Source of the DNA: Saprospiraceae bacterium
GTDB taxonomy: Bacteria; Bacteroidota; Bacteroidia; Chitinophagales; Saprospiraceae
NCBI GenBank assembly: GCA_016787575.1
Contig: JAEUUO010000007.1
Location: 351,165 to 415,164 of the forward strand
Reading direction: 5' to 3'
Length of the DNA stretch: 64,000 nt
The notes under the pieces are model-generated. The model searched no databases and was not told the DNA's origin. It worked only from the letters and a program-made list of their open reading frames with translations. Shown here piece by piece: positions 34,452-44,009 of this stretch (position 1 is the stretch's first letter; each line of letters opens with the position of its first letter). The position numbers and the translations under genes are program-made.

Positions 34452-36266
34452 ATGAAACAATTCATTGGTACCCTGATAATGCTGACAATCATGTCATGCA
34501 AACCCAGCGTCCAACAAGCTCCGATTCCACCGGTTAAAGAAGAAGTAAAAAGCTTTCTTGAAAATTACAATCGGGAATATCAGAAATTATACACGGTTTC
34601 TTCAGAGGCAGAATGGCAATCGCAAACGCATATCGTTGAAGGAGATACCATCAATTCAACCCGAACCAAAGCAGCCAATGAAGCTTTTGCCAAATTTACA
34701 GGCAGTGAAGAACATATCAATGCTTGTAAAAAATATTTAGCTTTGAAAGATTCTTTAGATGACTTACAAATTTTACAATTAGAAGCGATCTTGTATGCTG
34801 CAGGTGACAATCCAGCGATTGCTAAAGAACTGGTTGCACAACGCATTGCTGCATCCACAGCGCAAACGGAAAAAATGTATGGATTTAAATTTCAACTCAA
34901 TGGAAAAGAAGTAGACCCAAATAAAATAGACGATATTTTAAAAGAAAATACCAATCTCAAAGAAAGGCTTGCAGCATGGAATGCAAGTAAAGAGCTTGGC
35001 AAAGAACTGAAACCCGGATTAATGAATCTGAGGGATTTAAGAAATAAAACAGTTCAATCCATTGGATATCCTGATTATTTTTCATATCAGGTTTCTGAAT
35101 ATGGAATGGATGCTGACCAAATGATGGTTGATTGCCGCAACATGATGCGGGATGCATGGCCCTTATATAGGGAATTGCATACCTATGCCCGCTACGAACT
35201 TGCAAAAAAATACAAAGAAAAAAATGTACCTGATTTATTGCCTGCGCATTGGTTGCCAAACCGATGGGGTCAAGATTGGTCAGCGATGGTTGATGTGGAA
35301 GGATTTGATCTGGATAAAATAATAAAAGCTAAAGGAGATAAATGGTGTGTTGAACAAGCAGAACGCTTTTATGTAAGTCTCGGATTTGACAGTTTGCCGG
35401 AAACTTTTTATCAAAAATCAGATTTATATGCATTGCCTCTGGGTACCGCTTATAAAAAAAATACACACGCCTCCGCTTGGCATATAGATCTCAATCAAGA
35501 CGTACGATCATTGATGAGTATAGAACCCAATGCTGAATGGTATGAAACTACCCATCATGAATTGGGACACATTTATTATTATCTCGAATATGCTCAACCA
35601 AACATTCCTTTGGTCTTACGCAAAGGGGCCAACCGAGCTTATCATGAGGCAATTGGCAGCATGATGGGTCTGGCAGCAATGCAAAAGCCCTTTCTTCAAA
35701 ATCTAGGTTTGGTGGATGAAAAAACAAAAATTGACCAAACGCAAATTTTATTAAAAGAAGCTCTGAATTACATTGTTTTCATCCCTTGGAGTGCTGGGGT
35801 TATGACACATTTTGAGCACGACTTGTATCACAACAACCTTCCACCGGACCAATGGAATAAAACCTGGTGGGATTATGTTCAAAAATTTCAAGGAATTTCA
35901 CCTCCTTCTCCCAGAGATGAAATCTATTGTGATGCTGCAACCAAAACACACATCAATGACGATGCAGCACAATATTATGACTATGCTTTGTCTTATGTGC
36001 TTTTATTTCAAATGCACGATCACATTGCACGCAATATATTAAAACAAGAACCACAGGCTACCAATTATTTTGGAAATAAAGAAGTTGGTAAATTCTTACA
36101 CCATATATTGTCAAAAGGGGCAACAGAAGATTGGAAAAAATTATTGAAAGATAATACCGGAGATGATTTAAATGCAAAAGCGATGTTGAGATATTTCGAA
36201 CCGCTGATGAGCTATTTAAAAGAAGTCAATAAAGGACGGACTTGTACTTTACCGGAAACGATATAA
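34452..36266 (+). CDS. M2 family zinc peptidyl-dipeptidase (ACE-like) lipoprotein
   Basis: Zinc metallopeptidase of the angiotensin-converting-enzyme family, expected to remove C-terminal dipeptides from peptides outside the cytoplasm. The N-terminus MKQFIGTLIMLTIMSC is a lipoprotein signal with Cys at 16. The zinc site is H369-E-L-G-H373, with third ligand Glu399 in AYHEAIGSMMGLA. Other family blocks include the SPPSPR and NDDAAQYYDYALSYVLLFQ segments near the C-terminus. 604 aa matches one ACE domain. Likely role is peptide nutrition in the envelope. Confidence 0.93.
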   Translation: MKQFIGTLIMLTIMSCKPSVQQAPIPPVKEEVKSFLENYNREYQKLYTVSSEAEWQSQTHIVEGDTINSTRTKAANEAFAKFTGSEEHINACKKYLALKDSLDDLQILQLEAILYAAGDNPAIAKELVAQRIAASTAQTEKMYGFKFQLNGKEVDPNKIDDILKENTNLKERLAAWNASKELGKELKPGLMNLRDLRNKTVQSIGYPDYFSYQVSEYGMDADQMMVDCRNMMRDAWPLYRELHTYARYELAKKYKEKNVPDLLPAHWLPNRWGQDWSAMVDVEGFDLDKIIKAKGDKWCVEQAERFYVSLGFDSLPETFYQKSDLYALPLGTAYKKNTHASAWHIDLNQDVRSLMSIEPNAEWYETTHHELGHIYYYLEYAQPNIPLVLRKGANRAYHEAIGSMMGLAAMQKPFLQNLGLVDEKTKIDQTQILLKEALNYIVFIPWSAGVMTHFEHDLYHNNLPPDQWNKTWWDYVQKFQGISPPSPRDEIYCDAATKTHINDDAAQYYDYALSYVLLFQMHDHIARNILKQEPQATNYFGNKEVGKFLHHILSKGATEDWKKLLKDNTGDDLNAKAMLRYFEPLMSYLKEVNKGRTCTLPETI

Positions 36267-36334
36267 GGAAATACAGGACTAATGATAGCGGAGCGTTGAG
36301 AAGGGATTGGGCAGAATGGATTGTTTTAAATACC

Positions 36335-36342
36335 TATCTTTG
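36335..36342 (+). promoter_or_regulatory. Candidate -7 element of the lytic transglycosylase gene
   Basis: TATCTTTG lies 21 bases before ATG 36364 and fits TAnnTTTG. Confidence 0.5.
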
Positions 36343-36363
36343 TGTTTATTGCGTTAAGTATAA

Positions 36364-37278
36364 ATGAATAAGCCGGTTTGGATCAAAATTAGTTTTATGG
36401 CAGTTGGAGTGCTACTCGGAGCCATTGTCGTTTTCGTATTGCACAGTTCGGAGGACTTACCTTTCAACAACAGGTACGATCCTTTGCCGCAAACTATCCA
36501 TGCCGTTAAACTTGCCGATCGCTATGATTTTGCCGGTGAAAATATTCCCATCGATTATTTTGATGTTTCAGAAAGACTGGAAAGGGAACTCTTACTGAAT
36601 ACCTACATGCATAGTCACACTCTATTGCACTTAAAATTGGCCGTTCGTTATTTTCCATTGTTTGAACGAATATTTGCCGAACAAAATATTCCCGATGATT
36701 TAAAGTATTTAGCGGTTGCCGAAAGTTCATTGCGCAATGCTGTTTCGTATGCAGGTGCAAAAGGTATCTGGCAGTTTAAAGAAGAAGCAGCAAAAGAATT
36801 AGATCTGGAAGTTAATAATTGGGTTGATGAGCGCAATCATCCGGAGAAAGCAACGGTTGCTGCTTGTCAGTATCTTAAAAAACTAAAAGAACGGTTTGGT
36901 AGCTGGACTTTAGCTGCTGCTGCCTATAACATGGGCCCTACTGCATTGCAAAAAGCATTAGCCGAACAAAAGGAAACTAATTATTACGATTTAAATCTAA
37001 GTGAAGAAACCAATCGCTATGTTTTTCGAATTGTAGCCATGAAAGAAATAATGGCAGATCCTGAAAAATTTGGATTTTACATTCGCAAAAATGAATGCTA
37101 TCCAGAATTAACAAAATATGACTTGGTTGAAGTAAGTACTTCCATTCCAGATTTAGCTGATTTTGCACATGAACATAACATTACATACCGCCAATTAAAA
37201 TTGTATAATCCCTGGTTAATCAAATCAGAATTACAAGTGGCAAATGGAAAAAAATATTCCATTAAAATTCCGAAATAA
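36364..37278 (+). CDS. Membrane-anchored lytic murein transglycosylase (SLT/MltD-like)
   Basis: Cleaves peptidoglycan glycan strands. One N-terminal transmembrane segment (IKISFMAVGVLLGAIVVFVL) is followed by the SLT domain (about 85-225). The catalytic Glu lies in LAVAESSLRNAVSYAGAKGIWQF; further motifs are AACQYLKKLKERFGSWTLAAAAYNMGP and the NRYVFRIVAMKEIM end typical of MltD. The last ~45 residues (TSIPDLADFAHEHNITYRQL) resemble a degenerate LysM unit. Single gene with its own promoter element. Confidence 0.9.
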   Translation: MNKPVWIKISFMAVGVLLGAIVVFVLHSSEDLPFNNRYDPLPQTIHAVKLADRYDFAGENIPIDYFDVSERLERELLLNTYMHSHTLLHLKLAVRYFPLFERIFAEQNIPDDLKYLAVAESSLRNAVSYAGAKGIWQFKEEAAKELDLEVNNWVDERNHPEKATVAACQYLKKLKERFGSWTLAAAAYNMGPTALQKALAEQKETNYYDLNLSEETNRYVFRIVAMKEIMADPEKFGFYIRKNECYPELTKYDLVEVSTSIPDLADFAHEHNITYRQLKLYNPWLIKSELQVANGKKYSIKIPK

Positions 37279-37342
37279 GCATTTTCGGAATTTATACAAA
37301 CAACAAGAATAATTTTATTTATCATCCATAGCGTTTATTGCA

Positions 37343-37376
37343 CGCAGAGACGCAAAGACGCTAAGAGGAGGAATTC
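37343..37376 (-). repeat. Single inverted copy of the 35-bp minisatellite unit
   Basis: Reads as the complement of one unit in the array at 37851-38131, with a single mismatch over 34 bases to the unit at 37924-37957. It places an inverted repeat on the left side of the GxxExxY gene. Confidence 0.85.
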
Positions 37377-37429
37377 TTTCAGAGTTCCAAATATTTATTA
37401 TTATTAATACCTAGAAATAAAATTACTCT

Positions 37430-37807
37430 ATGAATGAAAATGAAATTAGCTCAATAATCATAGATGTCTGTTTTAAAATACACACTTCTTTGGGTCCTGG
37501 GTTATTTGAATCCGTTTATGAAGAAATTCTTGATTATGAATTCGCCAAACTAAATTTAAATGTGCAAAGACAAAAATCAATTCCAGTATTTTGGGAAGAT
37601 TTAAAAATGGATATTGGTTTTAGAGCAGATTTCATAATAGAAAATAAAATAATTATTGAAATTAAATCAGTAGAAACCGTAGCTCATGTCCATAAAAAAC
37701 AGCTTTTGACTTATTTAAAAATTACTGGTATCAAACTTGGTCTCCTGATCAATTTTAATGAAGCCCTACTCAAAGATGGTATTTCAAGAATCGTGAACAG
37801 GCTTTAA
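37430..37807 (+). CDS. GxxExxY protein (PD-(D/E)XK nuclease-like fold)
   Basis: 125-residue protein of the GxxExxY family (TIGR04256/PF13366). The name-giving motif is GLFESVY in SLGPGLFESVYEEIL. The core RADFIIENKIIIEIKSVE gives the D and E-x-K residues of a PD-(D/E)XK active site, followed by HKKQLLTYLKIT. Members are widespread orphan genes of unknown function. Here it lies between an inverted single copy and a tandem array of the same 35-bp unit, so it may belong to a mobile or repeat-associated unit. No promoter element recognised. Confidence 0.88.
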   Translation: MNENEISSIIIDVCFKIHTSLGPGLFESVYEEILDYEFAKLNLNVQRQKSIPVFWEDLKMDIGFRADFIIENKIIIEIKSVETVAHVHKKQLLTYLKITGIKLGLLINFNEALLKDGISRIVNRL

Positions 37808-37850
37808 TGTCGATGCTTTAATGCTAAATTCTTCTTCCCTGCGCCTAAAG

Positions 37851-38131
37851 GTGAATTCCTCCTCCTCTGCGTCTTTGCGCCTCTGCGTGAATTCCTGCTC
37901 TTAGCGTCTTTGCGTCATTGCGTGAATTCCTCCTCGTAGCGTCTTTGCGTCTCTGCGTGAATTCATCCTCTTTGCGTCTTTGCGCCTCTGCGTGAATTCC
38001 TGCTCTTAGCGTCTTTGCGTCATTGCGTGAATTCCTCCTCGTAGCGACTTTGCGGCTTTGCGTGAATTCCTCTTCTCTGCGTCTTTGCGCCTTTGTGTGA
38101 ATTCTTCTTCCCTGTGTCTTTGCGTCTCTGC
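37851..38131 (+). repeat. 35-bp minisatellite, eight tandem units
   Basis: The marker gtgaattc starts units at 37851, 37887, 37922, 37957, 37992, 38027, 38062 and 38097, i.e. period 35 (first 36). Each unit carries a variable c/t-rich piece, then gcgtctttgcg. Open frames through it encode only repeat-derived RRKDA-like peptides. Most of the 443 bases between the GxxExxY and GH3 genes are this array. Confidence 0.93.
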
Positions 38132-38222
38132 GAAAAATTCGTTCCTCTTTGATATACATTACTGATTATCAATAATTTATGTTTCTTTTCTGTAGACCAT
38201 TCTCCTTACGCTCTCTATTTAC

Positions 38223-38230
38223 TATTTTTG
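38223..38230 (+). promoter_or_regulatory. Candidate -7 element of the GH3 gene
   Basis: TATTTTTG lies 20 bases before ATG 38251 and within the open frame upstream of it, supporting the later start. Confidence 0.5.
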
Positions 38231-38250
38231 CCTTCAGCATTTTCAAATTA

Positions 38251-39765
38251 ATGAGTCAGCTTCTTAATGTTTTGTGGAGTCAATATCTGAAACTTCCTCG
38301 TTCAGAAATGAAGAAATTCATGGAATTTCCTATAGAGGTACAGGCTGCTCAATTAAAAAAAATTGTCAAAGCAACAGAACACACTGAATGGGGAAAACGC
38401 TTTGGGTTTAGCAATTATAAAAAGACAGCAGACTGGAAAAATATGCTTCCATTACAAGATTATGAAAGCATCAAACACGACATCCATCGAATGATGACTG
38501 GTGAAAAAGATGTTTTATGGCCAGGCCGGATAAAATATTATGCTAAGTCTTCAGGTACAACCAGCGATAAAAGTAAATACATTCCTATAACAGATCCCAA
38601 CCATAAAGATTGTCACACGAAAGGAGGCTGGAGATTACTTGCAGCTATTTACGACAATGTAAAAGATTGTAAAATTATTGAAGGCAAAAGCATTTTACTT
38701 TCTGGCAGTTACAGTTCTGATTTAAGTGAATTTCCGGGCAGCACTGTAGGGGATGTTTCTGCTATAATTTACCAAAGAATAAATCCATTGGCAGTAAATC
38801 GTTTGTTTCCTGAAAAGGAAATTGCTTTGCTTCCAGATTTTGAAAAAAAATTAGACCTTATAGCAAAGGATAGCATTCACGCTGATATACGGATGGTTGC
38901 TGGTACACCAACATGGGCCGTTGTGTTATTCAAAAAAATATTAGAACAAACCGGTAAACAACACATGCTGGAAGTATGGCCGAAAATGCAGGTTTTTGTA
39001 CACGGTGCTGTAAGTTTTGTTCCCTATCGGGATCCATTCAGGAAATTTTTTCCTTCGGATGCCTTTACATACATCGAAACATACAATGCATCTGAAGGAT
39101 ACTTTGCAGTTCAGAATGACAAATCAAGTCATGATATGTTGTTGTTATTAGACAATGGTGTATTTTACGAATTCATTCCAATGGAAGAATGGGATAAAGA
39201 ACAACCCAAAACTCTTTTGCTTGAGGAAGTTGAATTGGATAAAAATTACGCCATGGTCATAACCACCAATTCCGGATTGTTTCGATACAAAATTGGGGAT
39301 ACTGTAAAATTTACCCAAAAGTATCCTTATAAAATTGTAATTACAGGACGTACAAAACAATTCATCAATGTTTTTGGTGAAGAAGTAATGGTTGCAAATA
39401 CAGATGCAGCTTTATCTGCGACCTGTATTGAATTTGGAGTTAAAATGGTAGATTATACAGTGGCACCTATATTTTTAACTGCTTCCGGTAAAGGAGGACA
39501 TGAATGGTTGATTGAATTTGAAAAGGATCCTGAAAATCTGGATGCCTTCGCCAGTGCACTGGATAAAAATCTCATGAAAGTCAATTCTGATTATGAAGCA
39601 AAGCGATTCCACGATTTGGCTCTTGAACGCTTAAAATTAAATCTTGCTCCGAAAGCTACATTTTTTAATTGGATGAAATCACGCAACAAAATTGGGGCAC
39701 AACAAAAAGTTCCAAGGCTCGCCAACCATAGGGAGTATTTAGATGAATTGAAAAAATTTATTTAA
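38251..39765 (+). CDS. GH3 family acyl-adenylate/amido synthetase-like protein
   Basis: Member of the GH3 branch of the ANL adenylating superfamily; plant homologues join amino acids to hormone acids, while bacterial substrates are unknown. The ATP motif YYAKSSGTTSDKSKYIPIT is clear, followed by ETYNASEGYFAVQ and GLFRYKIGDTVKF (second ATP-binding region), VITGRTKQFINVFGEEV (hinge) and a C-terminal domain with the conserved lysine region APKATFFNWMKSRNKIGAQQKVPRL. ATG 38251 gives MSQLLNVLWSQYLK and 504 aa, the usual bacterial length. Confidence 0.9.
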   Translation: MSQLLNVLWSQYLKLPRSEMKKFMEFPIEVQAAQLKKIVKATEHTEWGKRFGFSNYKKTADWKNMLPLQDYESIKHDIHRMMTGEKDVLWPGRIKYYAKSSGTTSDKSKYIPITDPNHKDCHTKGGWRLLAAIYDNVKDCKIIEGKSILLSGSYSSDLSEFPGSTVGDVSAIIYQRINPLAVNRLFPEKEIALLPDFEKKLDLIAKDSIHADIRMVAGTPTWAVVLFKKILEQTGKQHMLEVWPKMQVFVHGAVSFVPYRDPFRKFFPSDAFTYIETYNASEGYFAVQNDKSSHDMLLLLDNGVFYEFIPMEEWDKEQPKTLLLEEVELDKNYAMVITTNSGLFRYKIGDTVKFTQKYPYKIVITGRTKQFINVFGEEVMVANTDAALSATCIEFGVKMVDYTVAPIFLTASGKGGHEWLIEFEKDPENLDAFASALDKNLMKVNSDYEAKRFHDLALERLKLNLAPKATFFNWMKSRNKIGAQQKVPRLANHREYLDELKKFI

Positions 39766-39798
39766 AACTTTTTATCAAACAATTTCATTATAGTTTTT

Positions 39799-41214
39799 TT
39801 ATTCCTTTTTCTTTTCATCAACTTTTCGATGAACCTTTGAACCATTTTTTAATTTACGTGATAAAGCAACGTACGGACCAATAACCACTTCTTCTCCTTC
39901 CGAAACACCTGACTTGATTTCGATGTAATTTTCATCTTGAATCCCGACTACAACATCAACACGTGACACGGTATCACCCTTTAAAACAAACAGTGCTTCC
40001 CGATAAGGTGAATCATCGATTTTTTTTACATCATTCTGTGCCACTGGTTGCTGAATTTTATTTTCCTTGTCAGATTTTTCCTTTTGTTTGCGTAGTTCTT
40101 CATTTGGATCGTATGCAACTACTGCTTGAATTGGAACACTTAAAACATTTTTTACCTCATGGGTATTAATTTCAACCGTGGCTGACATACCCGGTCTAAA
40201 TGGTGCCCTGTTGTTAACGATGAGATCTGTATAGGAAGATTTTTCGATTCTGATTTTTACAACAAATTTGGTAACCTGATCGGTTGACAATGAGTTGCCC
40301 GCCAATGAATTAATATTATTAGCACTATTAGCAACTTCCGTTACATGGCCGCTAAATTTTTTATTTTGATAAGCATCTACTTCAATGGTGGCAGCATCAC
40401 CTGTTTTTACATTCACGATGTCGTTCTCACTGACTTCAACTTGTACCTCCATAGCGTGCAAATCTGCAATTCGCATCAACTCTGTACCGCTCATTTGGAT
40501 TGTGCCTACAACCCGCTCACCACGCTCTACGTTTAACTTTGAAATAATTCCTGTTGCAGGTGCTTTTATAATTGTTCGGCCTAAATTTGTGCGCTGTTCC
40601 TTTAATAAAGCTTCAGCATCCTTCACTTGAAATCTGGCTGATTCTGAACTTTTGATTGCATTCTCAACTATAATATCAGCAGCTTTAAGCCCAGCTTCCA
40701 AATTTTTCATGGTAGTTTCAGAATTTTCCAAATCTGCCTGTGAAATGATTCCATCTTTAAACAATTGTTGATTTCGTTGATGCGTTTTTTTTGCATTTTC
40801 AAATTGCAATTTTGCCTGAGCTCTTTGCTGTTTCGCATTTTCAATAGAATTACCACTTGAACTAGCTTGCGTTTTAGCGATGTTGACTCCTGCTGAACTC
40901 CTTTCGACAGCAGAAGCATAGGCATCTGCATTTACTTTTGCGAGGATTTGTCCAACTTTCACACTGTCTCCTTCTTTTACATACAATTCAACAATTTCAC
41001 CCGACACATCAGATGAAATCTTGATTTCAGTTTCAGGAAATATTTTACCACTTGCTGTAACAGTTTCAACAATATCTCTGGTTTGTACTTTTTCCAAATT
41101 AACTTCTTCCCCTATTGGCTTGCTCCTTGCTTTAAAAACAGCTGCTACAATCAATAAGAGTATTAAAGCAATTGCCAACCACCACCACCACCTCAGTCCT
41201 TTTTTTTGATTCAT
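39799..41214 (-). CDS. HlyD/MacA-type efflux periplasmic adaptor
   Basis: Membrane-fusion protein linking an inner-membrane pump to TolC. One N-terminal transmembrane helix (RWWWWLAIALILLLIVAAVF) precedes the lipoyl half-motif VTASGKIFPETEIKISSDVSG. A long coiled-coil hairpin covers about 100-215. The second lipoyl half, TIIKAPATGIISKLNVERGERV, and beta-barrel domains follow. A Lys-rich insertion near 390-410 (RKQKEKSDKENKIQQP) is unusual. ATG 41214 starts 4 bases after the tolC stop. The expected MacB-type ABC or RND pump gene is absent; downstream is the convergent GH3 gene. Confidence 0.9.
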   Translation of the reverse strand: MNQKKGLRWWWWLAIALILLLIVAAVFKARSKPIGEEVNLEKVQTRDIVETVTASGKIFPETEIKISSDVSGEIVELYVKEGDSVKVGQILAKVNADAYASAVERSSAGVNIAKTQASSSGNSIENAKQQRAQAKLQFENAKKTHQRNQQLFKDGIISQADLENSETTMKNLEAGLKAADIIVENAIKSSESARFQVKDAEALLKEQRTNLGRTIIKAPATGIISKLNVERGERVVGTIQMSGTELMRIADLHAMEVQVEVSENDIVNVKTGDAATIEVDAYQNKKFSGHVTEVANSANNINSLAGNSLSTDQVTKFVVKIRIEKSSYTDLIVNNRAPFRPGMSATVEINTHEVKNVLSVPIQAVVAYDPNEELRKQKEKSDKENKIQQPVAQNDVKKIDDSPYREALFVLKGDTVSRVDVVVGIQDENYIEIKSGVSEGEEVVIGPYVALSRKLKNGSKVHRKVDEKKKE

Positions 41215-41218
41215 AATT

Positions 41219-42640
41219 TTATAATTTAATAGGCTTACCAGAGTAATAATCAAGTACCTTTTGTGAAAATACTAAATTGTATTTTGCTATAAGCCAGGAG
41301 CTTTCTGCATTTTGTAAATTCGATTGACTTTGATTGAGATCAAATACAGAAGCAGTACCTAAATCAAATCGTTTCTGTGTCTTATCGTGTGCATACTTGG
41401 TTGCATCGTAAGCTCTTAAAGCTGCATCAAATTCTTTTTTAGAAGCTTTTGCACTTGCATAAGCCTGGTATACATCCCTGTTAATTTTCTCTTTTTGCAA
41501 TTCTACCTGTGTTTCAGAAGAACGTGTGGCTAATTTTGCTTTTTGAACTGCGGTTTTGGAACTTCGCTGATTGTAAATAGGAATGTTCAAGTTGAATCCA
41601 ATGCCATATCCTAAAAATTGTTCGTATTGATCTTTAAAAGGAATCACAACCGTTGATTTTGGGACCTGGATGTCTTGTTCGACATTCAAAGCAACTCCAT
41701 TTACATAAAATCCTGGTATAGCTATGCGTTGCGTTTCGTATTCACTAATTCGAATGGCAGCATCTGAATATCGGGAACCAATGCTTCCACTTAAAAATAA
41801 GTTAGGGTAATACAAAGATTTTGAAATTTTTTCTCCTATGCGCGCCGCCTCAAGCCTACTATATGCAGCCTTCATGGATGCTTGGCTTTGAATGGCTGAT
41901 TCTGCCAGTTGATCCAAATTGTCGTTGTTAATTTGAATTTCATTCAATTGGTCCTCTGTCAATTTTTCGATTTGCAAGGGCTTTCTTGGATCCAATCGCA
42001 TAGCTTGTTTCAAATCGAGCCATGCCAGATCCAAATTATTTTCAGCAATCAGCTGGGCCTGATCCATACGCGCTAATTGTGATTTCATTTCAAGAGCATC
42101 TGCTTCAGGCTTCAATCCTGCCTGAATCATCTTTTGCATTTGATTCAGTTGGCCTTGAACCAACCCTGTATTTTTCAATGCCATCTCCAATCGCTCTTGA
42201 CACAATAAAACATTGAGGTAATTGGAGGCGATGCTTAATGCCAGATCATTGCTGGCTTGCTGATAATCCTGTTTTTTAGCATCAAGATTGAGTTTATTTT
42301 GTTTAATGGAGTTTCGGATGGCTCCACCTTGATACAAAGCGACTCCGGTTGTCAAGGAATAATTGCTGGAAAATATATTCTCTGTTGTAAAACTATTGCT
42401 GGTAGGATCCACATTTCTTCCAAAACTGAGACCGCCACCAATAGCTCCATTCAAATCAGGCAGTTGTTTTTGACGACTTTCCAACAAACTTAAATTTGCC
42501 TCTTCAACTGAAATTTTAGATTGTTGTAAGCCCAGATTGTTTTTATTAGCATAATCTACACAGCTGCTGAGGGTCCAGATTTCCTGAGCACCTAAATTGG
42601 TAACAAACAAATAAAACAGAACTAAAGAGATTGCTTTCAT
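41219..42640 (-). CDS. TolC family outer-membrane efflux protein
   Basis: Outer-membrane channel of a tripartite efflux system. It has a signal peptide (cut near LGAQ), then the opening WTLSSCVDYANKNNLGLQQ typical of Bacteroidota TolC. Two OEP repeats rich in Ala/Gln coiled coils follow, with LYQGGAIRNSIKQ and the terminal SAVFDLNQSQSNLQNAESSW-like motif (TASVFDLNQSQSNLQNAE). A TATTTTTG element lies 16 bases before its ATG. First gene of a tolC-hlyD pair. Confidence 0.92.
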   Translation of the reverse strand: MKAISLVLFYLFVTNLGAQEIWTLSSCVDYANKNNLGLQQSKISVEEANLSLLESRQKQLPDLNGAIGGGLSFGRNVDPTSNSFTTENIFSSNYSLTTGVALYQGGAIRNSIKQNKLNLDAKKQDYQQASNDLALSIASNYLNVLLCQERLEMALKNTGLVQGQLNQMQKMIQAGLKPEADALEMKSQLARMDQAQLIAENNLDLAWLDLKQAMRLDPRKPLQIEKLTEDQLNEIQINNDNLDQLAESAIQSQASMKAAYSRLEAARIGEKISKSLYYPNLFLSGSIGSRYSDAAIRISEYETQRIAIPGFYVNGVALNVEQDIQVPKSTVVIPFKDQYEQFLGYGIGFNLNIPIYNQRSSKTAVQKAKLATRSSETQVELQKEKINRDVYQAYASAKASKKEFDAALRAYDATKYAHDKTQKRFDLGTASVFDLNQSQSNLQNAESSWLIAKYNLVFSQKVLDYYSGKPIKL

Positions 42641-42656
42641 TTTATTGAACTAATTA

Positions 42657-42664
42657 CAAAAATA
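42657..42664 (-). promoter_or_regulatory. Candidate -7 element of the tolC-hlyD operon
   Basis: TATTTTTG on the minus strand, 16 bases before ATG 42640. Confidence 0.5.
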
Positions 42665-42749
42665 CAGGAGAATTAAAGTCGGATTTAGAGGATTCGAGTA
42701 ATTAACGAAAAATTCAGACGAAAAACCAGCTTTTCGGGATGGATTGGAA

Positions 42750-44009
42750 TTATCGGTTGGAATTAAATTCCCCTATAAACAACAAACGATCGTATCGGCT
42801 GCCCAAAGTTTTATAGTAAACCAAGACATAATAGTCATTTTCGGTTTCATACCAATCGCCTTCCAGTGGGCCGGTATCTGGCAAACCTTTGGCATCCTGG
42901 GCGGCATACATAAAATTATAATAACCCATTTTAAGCCAGATATAGGCAAAATAAGCCTTTCGGCTGGGATCGTATTCCATTTGATACTCAGGTTTTAATT
43001 GCCAATCTGTTAATCCACCATAAACATAGATGGGCTCCTCAAACGGCACAGATTTATTTAAGGTAAAATGTGCTTTAATGTAATCAGCAGTAACTTCCGC
43101 CTGATCTTGATCCCGATTTAGAATCAAATAACGGCCGTTGATGTCATCATCAGATAAATACAATTTGTTTGCCCTTACATCATCCGGCTTTAACCAACAG
43201 TGATACACATGATCTATTTCATCCCAAAATAAAATATCCTGGGTTGTAGATAGGATGGTTCGAATATCTTTATGTCTAAATTCCTTTTTACCCGGAAACA
43301 AGATATCATCCGGTTTATTAAAATAAAACAAATCACCAATTACACTGTTTGGCTTTGTTTTTACCAAACGCGTATTTGGATCGCCATTTTGGAAAATGTG
43401 CACCTGCATTTCCTGCTCATTGTTTTGAATGGCTATTTTATTGGTGTTGATAGAAAGTTCCAATGCCTGATGACTTCTGTAAATTTCTGCATCTACCGGA
43501 TCTCTGACTTTCAAATTTACCAGGATTTTATTTTCAGAAATAAAAAAACGCCTCGTAAATAATACATTTTTAAATCGATCAGATACGCAAATCAAGTAAT
43601 TGCCACTGACTAAAAATCCATCGCTTGGCACTTGCAATTTGTAATGGATATAAGGTATGATGGTTTTTCTTGAGGTAGCAAATTCTGTAATTCGTTGTTC
43701 CTGAAAATCCTTATAGTATTCTTCCGGGCGCAAATCGGTTGGAACCCAATTTTGGTCAAAATGAAAGAATGAATAATACAATTCGCTTGGGGACTCTTCT
43801 AGTATGTCGAAGCTTAGCTGTAAGATTTCTTTGACATTCAGCGTTAGAAAAGGCATTAATTCTTCTTCAGGCTTGTACCTGTAAAACAAGATGGTCTTTA
43901 GTTTATTGTCGTAGACAGTATCCAGTGGACTCAGATCAAATTCCGCTGGTTGAGCATTACTAAATAGAATGAATAAAAGTAAAATACAAATAATCAGCTT
44001 AAAACGCAT
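42750..44009 (-). CDS. Type IX secretion system plug protein (DUF5103)
   Basis: DUF5103 proteins plug the large SprA translocation pore of T9SS from the periplasmic side when no cargo is in transit. The signal peptide is MRFKLIICILLLFILFSN (cut near AQP). Family features are PLLTLN-like MPFLTLNVKEILQLSFD, YYSFFHFDQNWVPTDL, the central VYGGLTDWQLKPEYQMEYD and the terminal YYNFMYAA with DWYETENDYYVLVYYKTLGSRYDRL. ATG 44009 is the first ATG; the TTG before it was not used. It stands alone, as in most Bacteroidota. Confidence 0.9.
   Translation of the reverse strand: MRFKLIICILLLFILFSNAQPAEFDLSPLDTVYDNKLKTILFYRYKPEEELMPFLTLNVKEILQLSFDILEESPSELYYSFFHFDQNWVPTDLRPEEYYKDFQEQRITEFATSRKTIIPYIHYKLQVPSDGFLVSGNYLICVSDRFKNVLFTRRFFISENKILVNLKVRDPVDAEIYRSHQALELSINTNKIAIQNNEQEMQVHIFQNGDPNTRLVKTKPNSVIGDLFYFNKPDDILFPGKKEFRHKDIRTILSTTQDILFWDEIDHVYHCWLKPDDVRANKLYLSDDDINGRYLILNRDQDQAEVTADYIKAHFTLNKSVPFEEPIYVYGGLTDWQLKPEYQMEYDPSRKAYFAYIWLKMGYYNFMYAAQDAKGLPDTGPLEGDWYETENDYYVLVYYKTLGSRYDRLLFIGEFNSNR

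Noticed and set aside
37851..38131. Possible CRISPR array
   Set aside because: Units are head to tail with no unique spacers between them, and no cas gene is present.
37845..38159. 104-residue leftward open frame rich in RRKDAKT-like peptides
   Set aside because: It is only the translation of the 35-bp minisatellite; its period follows the repeat and no gene-like start or family similarity is seen.
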